DNA from: an uncultured Collinsella sp.
GTDB lineage: Bacteria; Actinomycetota; Coriobacteriia; Coriobacteriales; Coriobacteriaceae
Reading direction: 5' to 3'
NCBI GenBank assembly: GCA_900541685.1
Contig: UQKM01000016.1
Location: 1 to 53,838, forward strand
Length of the DNA: 53,838 nt
Made by a program: the position numbers and the translations under genes. Shown here in pieces: positions 6,154-15,383 of the stretch (its first letter is position 1; each line of letters opens with the position of its first letter). Under the pieces are notes generated by a model, which saw only the letters and a list, made by a program, of their open reading frames with translations, made no database searches and was not told the DNA's origin.

Positions 6154-8301
6154 TTATTTGCCCCGCACCATGGTGAGGGAGATCTTTTTGCGGTCGCGAT
6201 CGACCTTTTCGACCCACACCTTGACCGTGTCACCGACGCGCACCACGTCGCTCGGGTGCTTGACGAAGCGGTTGGCGAGCTTGGAGATGTGTACGAGGCC
6301 GTTCTGGTGCACGCCCACGTCGACGAACGCGCCAAAATCCACAACGTTGCGCACCGTGCCCTTGAGTTCCATGCCGGGCTCCAGATCGTCGATGGAAAGC
6401 GCCGAGCGGCTAAAGACCACCTCGGGCGCGTCGTCGCGCGGGTCGCGACCGGGCTTCTTGAGCTCGTTGACAATGTCGATGAGCGTCAGGGTGCCGCAGT
6501 CCAGGTCGCTTGCCAGTGCCGAAATACTGCCCAGGCGGTGCTCAATGTCGGGCACGCCGCCGCGGCTGAGCTCACTGGTCGCCACGCCGGCGCGTTCCAA
6601 GACGGACGTGGCCACCTCGTAGCTCTCGGGGTGGACGCTTGTCGCGTCAAGCGGGTTCTTGCCGCCGCTGATGCGTAGGAAACCTGCGGCGTTGAGGTAC
6701 GCCTTGGGTCCCAGCTTGGGGACCTTCTTGAGCTGGCGGCGATCGGTAAAGGCGCCGTTTTCCTCGCGGTAGGCCACGATGTTTTTGGCTACGCTCGGCG
6801 TAATGCCCGACACGTAGCCCAGCAGGCTTGCGCTCGCGGTGTTGACGTCGACGCCCACACGGTTGACGACGTCTTCCACCACGTGGCCCAGGGTGCGCGA
6901 AAGCTCGGCCTGGTCAAGGTCGTGCTGGTACTGGCCAACGCCGATGGACTGGGGCGGAATCTTGACGAGCTCTGCCAGCGGGTCTTGCAGACGGCGGCCC
7001 AGGCTCATGGCGCCACGTACGGTGACATCCAGATCGGGATACTCCTGGCTCGCGAGCTCGGAGGCGGAGTACACCGACGCGCCCGCCTCGTTGACGATGG
7101 TGTAGCGAAGGCTGGGCGCCTGCTCGGTAATGAACTCCGAGACGACTTCCTCGGTCTCGCGGCTGGCGGTGCCGTTGCCGATGACGATGGTGTTGACGCC
7201 GTCCTTCTTGACGAGGCGGGCGAGCTCGCGCTTGGTGCCGGCGACGTCGTGGCGCGGCTTGGTGGGATAGACCACGCCGTGGTCGAGTAGCTTGCCGGTC
7301 TCGTCCATGACGGCGACCTTGCAGCCGGTGCGGTAGCCCGGATCGAGCGCGAGCACGCGGGCGCCGCGCACGGGGCGCGCCGAGAGCAAGCCCTCGAGAT
7401 TCTTGGCAAAGACGTTGATGGCCTCGGTCTGGGCACGAACGGTGAGTTTGGCGCGGGCCTCGCGCTCCAGCAAGGGGGCCATGAGGCGCTTGTAGCCATC
7501 GGCGATGGCGGCGTCAAAGACGGGCGCGAAGACGCCCTGACGGCGGGGCCAGCGGCTGCCGAGGCGTGCCGTAGCGGCAGCGCCGTCGACGTTTACACGC
7601 ACGCGGAGCTTGCCCTCACGCTCACCGCGGTCGATAGCCAGCACACGGTGGTTGGGGATGCGACGCAGCGGCTCATCATAGCTGTAGTACGGCTCGTAGG
7701 GGGTCTTCTCGGCGGGGTCGGTGGCCTCGACGACGATGTCGGCGGTGTTTTGCGTAAAGGCGCGCAGGTCGGCGACGTTCTCGGGGTCCTCGGCCACCGT
7801 CTCGGCCACGATGTCCGCCGCGCCGGCGAGCGCCTTTTCGGGCGTGTCGAAGCCGGCCTCCTCGTTGACGTATGCCGCGGCGGCGTCGAGTGCGCTGCCC
7901 TTGGCCGAGGCCTGCATGATGATCATGTTGGCGAGCGGCTCCAGGCCGGCCTCGCGTGCCTTCTGCGCGCGAGTCATGCGCTTTTTGCGGTAGGGCTTGT
8001 AAAGGTCCTCGACGCGCTGGAGCTGTGTGGCCTCGCGAATCTGCTGCTCGAGTTCGGGCGTGAGTTTGCCCTGGGCGTCGATGAGCAGAATGACGTCCTC
8101 TTTGCGCTGCTCAAGATTGCGCAGGTAGGACAGGCGCTCGTCGAGGGCGCGCAGGGCGACGTCGTCCATGCCGCCCGTGGCTTCCTTGCGGTAGCGCGAG
8201 ATAAAGGGAATGGTGTTGCCCTCGTCGATGAGCTTGACGGCCGCTTCGATGTTGGCGGCCTTAAGGTTGAGCTCGCGGGCGAGCTGGGCGATAAGATCCA
8301 T
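6154..8301 (-). CDS. tex: Tex, S1-domain RNA-binding transcription accessory protein
   Basis: A 715-residue cytoplasmic nucleic-acid-binding protein of the Tex family, which associates with transcription and RNA processing. Order: N-terminal helical Tex domain with IPFISRYRKEATGGMDD, a YqgF/RNase-H-like domain around LALDPGYRTGCKVAVMD, helix-hairpin-helix repeats near SIGVGQYQHDLDQ and the TAS-LL-VSGI region, and a C-terminal S1 domain (GTVRNVVDFGAFVDVGVHQN to the end). The start at 8301 follows AAGGAG; the longer frame to 8397 is not family-like. Single-gene transcription unit. Confidence 0.95.
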   Translation of the reverse strand: MDLIAQLARELNLKAANIEAAVKLIDEGNTIPFISRYRKEATGGMDDVALRALDERLSYLRNLEQRKEDVILLIDAQGKLTPELEQQIREATQLQRVEDLYKPYRKKRMTRAQKAREAGLEPLANMIIMQASAKGSALDAAAAYVNEEAGFDTPEKALAGAADIVAETVAEDPENVADLRAFTQNTADIVVEATDPAEKTPYEPYYSYDEPLRRIPNHRVLAIDRGEREGKLRVRVNVDGAAATARLGSRWPRRQGVFAPVFDAAIADGYKRLMAPLLEREARAKLTVRAQTEAINVFAKNLEGLLSARPVRGARVLALDPGYRTGCKVAVMDETGKLLDHGVVYPTKPRHDVAGTKRELARLVKKDGVNTIVIGNGTASRETEEVVSEFITEQAPSLRYTIVNEAGASVYSASELASQEYPDLDVTVRGAMSLGRRLQDPLAELVKIPPQSIGVGQYQHDLDQAELSRTLGHVVEDVVNRVGVDVNTASASLLGYVSGITPSVAKNIVAYREENGAFTDRRQLKKVPKLGPKAYLNAAGFLRISGGKNPLDATSVHPESYEVATSVLERAGVATSELSRGGVPDIEHRLGSISALASDLDCGTLTLIDIVNELKKPGRDPRDDAPEVVFSRSALSIDDLEPGMELKGTVRNVVDFGAFVDVGVHQNGLVHISKLANRFVKHPSDVVRVGDTVKVWVEKVDRDRKKISLTMVRGK

Positions 8302-8721
8302 GGGACTCCTTGCGTTTAAGGTGCGTTTGCAGCACAGAGCTACCAAGGATACCACCTGCCACTTCGCCCAAAAAAGACTGTTTTGGCGCGGAACCACGAA
8401 AGCGGCCTATCTACTACGTTTGAACCGTGTGGGTCGACCATCCCCTGGTTTTCCGAAAATGCGCAACCCGTCTACCTGCGGTTTTTATTTCGCGAAATTC
8501 GGTATGGATGAGGGTGATTGGTTAAACGTAGTAGATAGGCTCATTCCGTGGCGAACGAATCAAGCCGAGGTGCAAAAAGGCCCCCCGTCTCAGAAAATCA
8601 TTGGAAACGTAGCAAAATGCCCCGCGGGCAGGAGGCTGCTCGCGGGGCAAAGAAGAGGGGCTTATTTGTGGCGGACCGAGGGACTCGGCATGGGGTTTCT
8701 GCCGCGGCCGCTCTCAAGGCA
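8302..8721. other. Gene-free stretch between tex and the oxidoreductase gene
   Basis: 420 bases with no convincing coding frame. The first part should hold the tex promoter (minus strand). The centre is one copy of the 136-bp repeat (8405-8540). Close to the oxidoreductase end, 8617-8649 holds a GC-rich inverted sequence, CCCCGCGGGC and GCTCGCGGGG, that may end the minus-strand operon. Confidence 0.6.
8405..8540. repeat. 136-bp intergenic palindromic element, copy 1
   Basis: Outer arms GCCTATCTACTACGTTT (8405-8421) and its exact complement (8524-8540) enclose an internal TCTACCTGCGGTTTT (from 8470). Copy 2 at 17931-18066 has the same length and the same placement of all three conserved blocks and aligns without gaps. 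Confidence 0.75.
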
Positions 8722-9762
8722 TTACAGCTCGACGAGCTGGCCGGTCTCGGCGGCCTCCTTGATGGCGTTGAGAAGCGTGAGCGTCTTGACGTTATCGGCG
8801 GGGGTCACGACGGGCTCAACCTCACGGCGGACAACCTTCACAAAGTGCTTGAGCTGCATCTTGTGCGGCAGCGCCGGGTCCACGGCCGGAATCTCCATCT
8901 GCAGCGGCTTGTGCCAGTTGGAGGCGCCGTCGTAGGAGAACTGGTGCAGGCGGGGCAGCGAAAGGGCGCCCAAGGTTCCGCCGATAAAGTAGGCGTCGGC
9001 GTCGAAGGGACGGTACTGCGGGTCCTCGCGAGCGGTGGCCTCCCAGTTCCAGGGGCTGGCGGTGGCATCGGAGATGGTCATGCTTGCGAGCGCGCCATCG
9101 GCAAAACGGACGTTGACCACGGCGGAGTCCTCAGTCTCAAAACCGCGGGCGGCGCTGGACTGCATACCCTGGACGGCAACGGGCTCGCCCAGCAGATAGC
9201 GGAGCAGGTCGACGTCGTGAACCAGGTTAACCAGGATCGGGCCGGCACCCTTCTTGCGGCGCCACTCGACATCGAAGTACTCGTCATTCTTATAGATCAT
9301 GTAGTGGAAGCTCGACACGGTGAGCTTGCCCAGCTCGCCGGACTCGATGATCTCCTTGGCCTTGTTGACGAAGGGGTTGTGGCGACGGTGCTGGCCCACG
9401 AGCACGGGCACGCCGGCGGTCTCGGCCTCGGCGGCGAAGGCCTGGGCATCCTCGAGGTCATTGGAGATCGGCTTTTCGACCAGCGGCACGATGTTGCGCT
9501 TCACGGCCTCGCGGGCAACGCCCAGATGCAGGTCGTTGGGGGTGGCGATGATGACGGCCTCGGGCTTGACCTCGTCCATCATCTGGGCGGGATCGGTGTA
9601 AAACGGCACGCCGGCGGCCTCGGCCGTGGCGCGGGCGCCCTCAAAGGCGTCGGCGATGGCGACGAGCTCGGCTTCGGGCTCCTCGGTGACAAAGCGGATG
9701 TGGTTGCGGCCCATGGCACCGGCGCCGATAACGGCAATGCGGACGGGGTTGAGCTCAGACAT
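8722..9762 (-). CDS. Gfo/Idh/MocA family oxidoreductase
   Basis: A 346-residue NAD(P)-dependent dehydrogenase. The Rossmann motif GAGAMG is at residues 13-18 and the family EKP motif (VEKPIS) at 96-98, with the catalytic-type HDVDLLRYLLG segment in the C-terminal half. Members oxidise or isomerise sugars, inositols and related hydroxy acids. It is the last of three genes on the minus strand after the SDR and the MFS transporter, which suggests uptake and redox conversion of one cyclic polyol or sugar acid. The spacer to the MFS gene holds a GTGACAAAGG-type hairpin, so it might also be transcribed separately. Substrate unknown. Confidence 0.88.
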   Translation of the reverse strand: MSELNPVRIAVIGAGAMGRNHIRFVTEEPEAELVAIADAFEGARATAEAAGVPFYTDPAQMMDEVKPEAVIIATPNDLHLGVAREAVKRNIVPLVEKPISNDLEDAQAFAAEAETAGVPVLVGQHRRHNPFVNKAKEIIESGELGKLTVSSFHYMIYKNDEYFDVEWRRKKGAGPILVNLVHDVDLLRYLLGEPVAVQGMQSSAARGFETEDSAVVNVRFADGALASMTISDATASPWNWEATAREDPQYRPFDADAYFIGGTLGALSLPRLHQFSYDGASNWHKPLQMEIPAVDPALPHKMQLKHFVKVVRREVEPVVTPADNVKTLTLLNAIKEAAETGQLVEL

Positions 9763-9791
9763 TTCGACTCCTTAATGCTGGTGGCTGGTGA

Positions 9792-9822
9792 ATGTGACAA
9801 AGGGGCTGTCCCTTTGTCACAT
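9792..9822. repeat. GTGACAAAGGG-type hairpin repeat
   Basis: ATGTGACAAAGGG and CCCTTTGTCACAT form a 13-pair stem just past the MFS stop codon. Related hairpins stand directly after stop codons at 29361-29393 and 33905-33939, with degenerate forms at 27318-27348 and 22472-22490. Confidence 0.75.
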
Positions 9823-9830
9823 CGATACGA

Positions 9831-11087
9831 CTAGGCGGACTTCTTCTTGCTGTCGGAGACCATCATGTAGACGGTGAGCACGACGGCGATGGCGGCGATC
9901 ACGATGGCGCCGTAGAAGGACTGCTGGTAGGCGGCGCTGCCGGCCTCGACGTGATACAGCACGGCGGTGATGGGCTGGCTGATCCAGGTAGAAGCGGCGT
10001 ATCCCAAAAACATGATGCCGTAGTTGACGCCGATGTTGCTGGTGCCAAAGGCGCCACCGGTGAGCGGCGGGTAGATGACGAGCAGGGCGCCAAAGCTAAA
10101 GCCGAGCAGGGCGAGCGCCACAAAGAACATGCTCTGCGTAAAGCTCATCGACATGATGACGAGCGCGACGATGGTGACGACAAGGCTGATGAGCAGCGAC
10201 TTGTAGGCGCCGAGCTTGTCGATGATCTGGCCAAAGGACAGACGTCCGACCAGGTTGGCGCAGGTGTTGACGGAGACCACCACGCCGCCGAGGGCGACAG
10301 CCGCGGCGCTCGTGGGGTCGGCGAAGAGCTGGACGGCGGCGATGGAGGCAACCTTGCCTACGAGCAGGGTACCCGCGGTGGCGGCAAAGGCGAAGGTGAC
10401 GATGAGGACCCAGAAGCGCGGGGTCTTGACCATCTCGCCCGGGGTGAGGTCGCCGAAGGTGCCGGCGTGCGCGCCGCCCTTGGGGGCCTCGAAGCCCTCG
10501 GGCAGCCAGCCGGCCTCGGGGGCCTTCAGGAACAGGGCGGAGGCGGCGATCATCACAAAGAAGATGACGCCGAGTGCCTTAAGGGCGCCAAAGATGCCCA
10601 GGCTCGGGATGAGCAGCGAGGCGAGCACCGGGGACAGCACGGCGGGGCCGGCGGTCGAAGCGGCCAGGGTGATGCCGGAGGCGAGGCCCTTCTTGTCGAT
10701 GAACCACTTTTGGCCCGTGGTGAGCGCGGGGTTGTAGCCCAGGCCGTTGCCGATGGCGGCGACGAGCGAGAACCACAGGTAGAACTGCCACGGCTCGGTG
10801 ACGGTGCCAGACATGAACCAGCCCAGGCCGTAGCACACGGCGGCGGCGATCACGACGTTGCGGGGGCCGATCTTATCGGAGATGCGACCGGCGAAGATGC
10901 CCGTCACGGCCATGATGGTCTGAAAGACCGGGAAAGCCCAGGTAAGGGCGCTCGACCACTCGGGGTAGACGGCGAGCAGGTTCTTGCTCACGACGGAATA
11001 CAGCGCGATGGAGCTGATGAAGAACATAGTGACGCACGCGGCGGAAAGCACGACGGCGCGACCCTTGTTGGAGTTGGTGGAAGCCAT
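9831..11087 (-). CDS. MFS transporter, oxalate/formate antiporter (OFA)-like
   Basis: A 418-residue inner-membrane carrier with twelve predicted hydrophobic segments. GRISDKIGPRNV (loop 2-3 motif A) and the later GRLSFGQIIDKLG are MFS signatures; the NGLGYNPALTTGQKWF stretch is characteristic of the OFA group, which exchanges small organic anions. It sits between the SDR and Gfo/Idh/MocA genes and presumably imports their substrate. Start at 11087 is the first ATG, 66 bases past the SDR stop. The name should not be taken to mean oxalate; many members move other acids. Confidence 0.85.
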   Translation of the reverse strand: MASTNSNKGRAVVLSAACVTMFFISSIALYSVVSKNLLAVYPEWSSALTWAFPVFQTIMAVTGIFAGRISDKIGPRNVVIAAAVCYGLGWFMSGTVTEPWQFYLWFSLVAAIGNGLGYNPALTTGQKWFIDKKGLASGITLAASTAGPAVLSPVLASLLIPSLGIFGALKALGVIFFVMIAASALFLKAPEAGWLPEGFEAPKGGAHAGTFGDLTPGEMVKTPRFWVLIVTFAFAATAGTLLVGKVASIAAVQLFADPTSAAAVALGGVVVSVNTCANLVGRLSFGQIIDKLGAYKSLLISLVVTIVALVIMSMSFTQSMFFVALALLGFSFGALLVIYPPLTGGAFGTSNIGVNYGIMFLGYAASTWISQPITAVLYHVEAGSAAYQQSFYGAIVIAAIAVVLTVYMMVSDSKKKSA

Positions 11088-11153
11088 TGGACTCTTTCTA
11101 ATCGATACGGGGGAGGAACGGTCGTGTCCGCGGAGCCTCCCTGTCGGGTTGGT

Positions 11154-12035
11154 TTACTGGTCAGTCGGCTTGGCGACGCCGGACTCGTCAGACCAAAGCT
11201 CGACACCCTTGTTCTTGAGGTAGTTGTCGGCAAAGGCCCGGCGGCCGCCGGGCTTGGCGGTGAGGTCGCCCATCATGTTGGAGAAGCCGCCGTCGACCTT
11301 GATGGCGTCGCCGGTGGTAAAGTCCGAGCGCTTGGACGCCAGGAACATGACGGCGTTGGCGATATCGCTGACCTCGCCGATGCGGCGCGTGGCGATCAGG
11401 CGGCTGCGGCTCTTCTCGACCTCGGGGTCGGCGTAAAAGCTCGCCGACATGGGGGTCTTGACAAAGCAGGGCTCGACGCAGTTGGAGCGCACGCCGTAGG
11501 GCCCCCACTCGGCGGCCAGCATCTTGGACATCATGTTGACGCCCGCCTTGGTGGAGCTGTACACGCCCGAGAACGTCTCGGGGGAGTGGCTGGCAACGGT
11601 CGAGATGTGCACCAGGCGACCCTGTCCGGCCTTGATCATCTCGCGACCAAAGCGCTGCGAGGTGATGAAGTAGCCGGTGAGGTTGACGTTGAGCACCTGC
11701 TCCCAGTCGCTCAACGGCAGGTCTTCCATCGCTGCGAAGCGCAGGATGCCGGCGGTGTTGACGAGGACGTCGACGCGGCCGAAGTCGGCGATGGTGGCAT
11801 CGACGGCGGCTTGAACCTCGGCCTCGTCGGTGGCGTTCATCTTGTAGCCCTCGGCGTGGATGCCAAACTCGGCGGCGAGGTCGGCGGCCGCGGTCTTGAC
11901 CTTCTCCTCGTCCAGGTCGAGCAGGACGACGTTGGCGCCGTTGCGGGCGAACTCGCGGCAGATCTCGACGCCCATGCCGCCGAGCGCGCCGGTCACGGCG
12001 CAGACGTCGCCCTCGAGCTTAAGCCAGTTGCTCAT
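11154..12035 (-). CDS. Short-chain dehydrogenase/reductase
   Basis: A 293-residue SDR. TGALGGMG (15-22) binds the dinucleotide, NTAG is at about 93-96, and the catalytic triad is Ser145, Tyr159 and Lys163 (VYSSTK). After the usual core ending at about 255 there is a C-terminal tail of about 35 residues ending KPTDQ, longer than classical 250-residue members. It heads the minus-strand operon SDR-MFS-Gfo/Idh/MocA and lies divergent from a LysR regulator across 233 bases, the usual arrangement for LysR control. The aspartate at the end of strand 2 (VVLLDLDEEK) favours NAD over NADP. Confidence 0.9.
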   Translation of the reverse strand: MSNWLKLEGDVCAVTGALGGMGVEICREFARNGANVVLLDLDEEKVKTAAADLAAEFGIHAEGYKMNATDEAEVQAAVDATIADFGRVDVLVNTAGILRFAAMEDLPLSDWEQVLNVNLTGYFITSQRFGREMIKAGQGRLVHISTVASHSPETFSGVYSSTKAGVNMMSKMLAAEWGPYGVRSNCVEPCFVKTPMSASFYADPEVEKSRSRLIATRRIGEVSDIANAVMFLASKRSDFTTGDAIKVDGGFSNMMGDLTAKPGGRRAFADNYLKNKGVELWSDESGVAKPTDQ

Positions 12036-12268
12036 AGGAACTTCCCTTCTTATGCCTCCCTGTGGGCCGTTCCCATTAATCGACCCACGTGGTTTTCGCT
12101 GGTTATCGTATGCTTTGAATTTGCGCAGGTGAATTGCATATTTGTTAGAATGGCGTTAACCTGTGGTTTATAGCTTGTGAGACGATTTGTTCTTAATTGA
12201 GTGTGTGACCTGCCAAAACAACCCCCTTTGGCAACGCATGGCCATATGTCTGGAAACGGGAGATTGAT

Positions 12269-13147
12269 GTGTACGATCGACGACTCGAGGCCATAACGGC
12301 CGCCGCGGAGCTGGGAAGTTTCTCGCGCGCGGCGGCAAAACTGCGCGTGTCGACCCCAGCGCTCGTCAAACAGGTGTCGGGATTCGAGGCCGAGTTTGGC
12401 ATCACGTTGTTCGCGCGCTCACATTCGGGCGTCAAGGTGACGCCGGCGGGCGCACTGCTGGTGGACGATGCGCGCTCGATCATGCGCCAGTCCGAGGATG
12501 CGTTGCGCCGCGCCCGACGCGCGGCGGGCGATGGCGGCGCCGTGCGCCTGGGCGTGTCGATGATGTGCCCGGGGCGCCAGACGCTGTCGATGTGGACGGA
12601 CGTGCACGAGCTGGAGCCGTCGTTGCGCTTCGAAATTGTCCCGGTGAGCGACCTCTATGACGAGCGTGAAACCGTCATGCGCAGCCTGGGTCGCGAGGTG
12701 GATGTGGTGCAGTCGAGTTTTTCGACTCCGCGTTGGGGCGACGCCTGCCAAAAGCTCCGCATTGTCAACGTGCCGTTTTATATTGATGTGCCCCGCACAA
12801 GCCGCCTCGCGCGCAAGACGCGCATCACGGTCGCCGACCTGGAGGGCATGCGTCTGCGCGTGCTTCGTCACGGCAACGACGCCATGGACAGCCTGCGTAT
12901 CGATCTTTTGGCCGACGGCGGCGTGGACGTGATCGACGTAGACAGCTTTGACTTTGCGCTCTTTAACGATGCGGAGGAAAAGGGCGATGCGGTGCTCACC
13001 TGCGGAGCGTGGTCGGGCGTGCACCCGGCCTTTGTGGGCGTGCCGTTCCTATGCGGCCGCGAGGTGCCGGTCTTCTTGCACTACCCGCTCGAGCCAACCC
13101 TCCAAGTACAAAAATTCGTCAACGCCATGGCCCAGCTTCTCACCTAG
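12269..13147 (+). CDS. LysR-family transcriptional regulator
   Basis: A 292-residue regulator with an N-terminal winged helix (LEAITAAAELGSFSRAAAKL, then VSTPALVKQVSGFEAEFG) and a LysR-type periplasmic-binding-like effector domain. The GTG at 12269 is used because the helix-turn-helix begins within five residues and GGGAGA lies upstream. It is divergent from the SDR/MFS/oxidoreductase operon and probably activates it with the pathway substrate as co-inducer. The helix-turn-helix has PALVKQV where many members have PSLSRQI, a modest divergence. Confidence 0.88.
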   Translation: MYDRRLEAITAAAELGSFSRAAAKLRVSTPALVKQVSGFEAEFGITLFARSHSGVKVTPAGALLVDDARSIMRQSEDALRRARRAAGDGGAVRLGVSMMCPGRQTLSMWTDVHELEPSLRFEIVPVSDLYDERETVMRSLGREVDVVQSSFSTPRWGDACQKLRIVNVPFYIDVPRTSRLARKTRITVADLEGMRLRVLRHGNDAMDSLRIDLLADGGVDVIDVDSFDFALFNDAEEKGDAVLTCGAWSGVHPAFVGVPFLCGREVPVFLHYPLEPTLQVQKFVNAMAQLLT

Positions 13148-13181
13148 CTCACCTGGGACGGGGCTCTTTTAGTTACTTCGA

Positions 13182-13261
13182 GGATGATTTTTCTGGGACG
13201 GGGATTAAATAATCATTGTGTACCGAATGATTATTTAATCCCCGTCCCAGAAAAATCATCC
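13182..13261. repeat. Perfect 36-bp inverted repeat
   Basis: Bases 13182-13217 are the exact reverse complement of 13226-13261 around an eight-base loop, starting GGATGATTTTTCTGGGACGG. A partial extra copy of CTGGGACGGGG precedes it at 13153. The 316-base gap 13148-13463 holds this, the terminator at 13270-13299 and another inverted repeat at 13342-13448, but no gene. Confidence 0.85.
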
Positions 13262-13269
13262 TTACAAAA

Positions 13270-13299
13270 CGAGGCCCTGGCCAAATGGCCAGGGCCTCG
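13270..13299. terminator. Bidirectional terminator between lysR-type and ABC exporter genes
   Basis: CGAGGCCCTGGCC and GGCCAGGGCCTCG form a 13-pair stem with an AAAT loop. T-rich sequence follows on both strands, so it may stop the regulator transcript and the convergent ABC exporter transcript. Confidence 0.75.
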
Positions 13300-13341
13300 C
13301 AAACTTTTATTCCGTTCTAAACGACGGGCTGATTGCGCGTA

Positions 13342-13448
13342 GGAGGGTGCCCCGGGGGCGGCGGGGTATTTCCTCCGCGCGCAGTTTCGCAGCGAAGCGA
13401 GAATGTTTGAGCACGGAGGTTACACCCCGGCCCGCCTGGGGGTCCTCC
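13342..13448. repeat. GC-rich imperfect inverted repeat downstream of the ABC exporter operon
   Basis: GGGGTATTTCCTCCGCGC (from about 13364) is mirrored by GCACGGAGGTTACACCCC (13411-13428), with outer GGAGG...CCTCC arms. Sits 16 bases past the exporter stop; may stabilise the 3' end. Confidence 0.55.
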
Positions 13449-13463
13449 GTGAAACAAACCTAC

Positions 13464-15383
13464 CTACTCCAGCTCAAACGCACCCGTGTACAGCTGGTAG
13501 TAGTATCCGCGCTTGGCGATCAGCTCGTCGTGGTTACCACGCTCGATAATGCGGCCGTGGTCCAGGCAGATGATCGCGTCGGAATTGCGCACGGTGGACA
13601 AGCGGTGCGCGATGACAAATGTCGTGCGGCCCTCCATGAGCTTGTCCATGCCTGCCTGCACGATGGCCTCGGTGCGGGTGTCGATGCTCGACGTGGCCTC
13701 GTCCAGAATCATCGCCGGCGGATCGGCGACGGCGGCGCGCGCGATCGAAATCAGCTGGCGCTGGCCCTGCGAAAGCTGGGCACCGTTGCCGGTGAGCATG
13801 GTGTCGTAGCCGTCGGGCAGGCGGGTGATAAAGTCGTCGGCGCCGGCGAGCTTTGCCGCCGCGATGCACTCCTCGTCGGTGGCGCTCAGGTTGCCGTAGC
13901 GGATGTTATCCATCACGGTGCCAGTGAACAGGTTCACGTCCTGCAGCACCACGCCCAGCGAGCGGCGTAGATCGGCCTTGCGAATCTTGTTGACGTTGAT
14001 GCCGTCGTAGCGGATCTTGCCGTCGGCAATGTCGTAGAAGCGGTTGATGAGGTTGGTGATGGTCGTCTTACCGGCACCGGTGGCGCCGACAAACGCGACC
14101 TTCTGGCCCGGCTTGGCAAACACGGACACGCCGTGCAGCACCTCGTGGTCGGGCGTGTAGCCAAAGTCGACGTTGTCCATGACCAGGTCGCCGCGCAGCG
14201 GCACGTACTCGATCTCGCCGGTTGCGCGGTGCGGATGCTTCCATGCCCACATGCCAGTATGGTGGTCGGCCTCCTCGAGCTCCCAGGTCTCGGGGTTTAC
14301 CTGCGCGTTGACGAGCGTCACGTAGCCTTCGTCGGCCTCGGGCTCCTCATCGATGAGCTCAAAGATGCGGTCGGCGCCGGCCAGACCCATGACCACGGCG
14401 TTGATCTGCTGCGAGATCTGGCCGATCTGTCCGCAGAACTGCTTGGTCATGTTAAGGAACGGCACCACGACGGCGATGGACAGCGCCATGCCCGAGATGC
14501 TCAGGTTGGGCACGCCCAGCGCCAGGAAAATGCCGCCGGCAAGGGCCACCAGCACGTAGAGCAAGTTGCCCAGGTTCATAAGGATGGGCATGAGGATGTT
14601 GGCGTACATGTTGGCCTTCTGGGAGACTTCGAAGAGCTTTTCGTTGCGCTCGTCAAAATCGGCCTCGGCGGCAGACTCGTGGCAGAATGCCTTGACGACC
14701 TTCTGACCGTTCATGACTTCCTCAATATGGCCCTCGACCACGCCGAGTTCGGTCTGCTGCGCAATGAAGAAGCGCGCGGAGTTGGAGCCGAGCAGCTTGG
14801 TCATAAAGGTCATAAAGGCGACGCCGGCGATGATGACCAGGCACATCCACACGCTGTAGTACAGCATGATAAAGAACACCGTGACGATGATGATGATCGT
14901 CATGAGCAGGTTGGGCAGCGACTGACTGATCATCTGGCGCAGCGTATCGATGTCGTTGGTGTAGTGGCTCATGATATCGCCGCGCTGGTGCGTGTCGAAG
15001 TAGCGGATCGGCAGGTCCTGCATGCGGTTGAACATCATCTCGCGCAGCTTCTCCAGCGAGCCCTGCGTGACGATAGCCATGGCGCGGTTCCAGAACAGTG
15101 AGGACAGGACACCGACGCCGTAGATGCAGGCGAGGGTGGTCACGAGCTGCAGAATCTTGGGCTGTGCGGCTTCCCAATCGCCCGACTGCCACGATTCGCT
15201 AATAATCTGCAGGGCGCTCTGCAGGAAGGTCGCGCCGATGGAGTTGATGATGGCGCAGAGCACCACGCCGGCGACGACAAGGGGCAAAAGCACGGGATAG
15301 AAGCCAAAGAGCGTCTTGATGAGGCGCGACATGGTGCCGCCCTTACGGTTGAGCGCGCGCTCGGCGGTCGTTGCCTTACTCAT
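13464..15383 (-). CDS. ABC exporter, permease-ATPase half-transporter (canonical subunit)
   Basis: A 639-residue type IV ABC exporter half: about six membrane helices in residues 15-320, then a nucleotide-binding domain with Walker A FVGATGAGKTT, signature LSQGQRQ and Walker B AMILDEATSSID with the catalytic Glu. Between the membrane part and the ATPase a segment (VNAQVNPETWELEEADHH and following) extends the usual linker. The start at 15383 follows GGAAGGAGGCGAGG and overlaps the upstream subunit by eight bases, so the two are translationally coupled. Together they should form a heterodimeric drug or peptide exporter controlled by the MarR protein at the head of the operon. Substrate unknown. 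Confidence 0.92.
   Translation of the reverse strand: MSKATTAERALNRKGGTMSRLIKTLFGFYPVLLPLVVAGVVLCAIINSIGATFLQSALQIISESWQSGDWEAAQPKILQLVTTLACIYGVGVLSSLFWNRAMAIVTQGSLEKLREMMFNRMQDLPIRYFDTHQRGDIMSHYTNDIDTLRQMISQSLPNLLMTIIIIVTVFFIMLYYSVWMCLVIIAGVAFMTFMTKLLGSNSARFFIAQQTELGVVEGHIEEVMNGQKVVKAFCHESAAEADFDERNEKLFEVSQKANMYANILMPILMNLGNLLYVLVALAGGIFLALGVPNLSISGMALSIAVVVPFLNMTKQFCGQIGQISQQINAVVMGLAGADRIFELIDEEPEADEGYVTLVNAQVNPETWELEEADHHTGMWAWKHPHRATGEIEYVPLRGDLVMDNVDFGYTPDHEVLHGVSVFAKPGQKVAFVGATGAGKTTITNLINRFYDIADGKIRYDGINVNKIRKADLRRSLGVVLQDVNLFTGTVMDNIRYGNLSATDEECIAAAKLAGADDFITRLPDGYDTMLTGNGAQLSQGQRQLISIARAAVADPPAMILDEATSSIDTRTEAIVQAGMDKLMEGRTTFVIAHRLSTVRNSDAIICLDHGRIIERGNHDELIAKRGYYYQLYTGAFELE

Noticed and set aside
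9951..12173. 740-codon plus-strand open frame opposite the MFS and SDR genes
   Set aside because: Spans two real genes and their spacer, with low-complexity Gly/Asp/Ala sequence and no domains.
13182..13261. CRISPR-like unit
   Set aside because: Single palindrome without regularly spaced direct repeats or cas genes.
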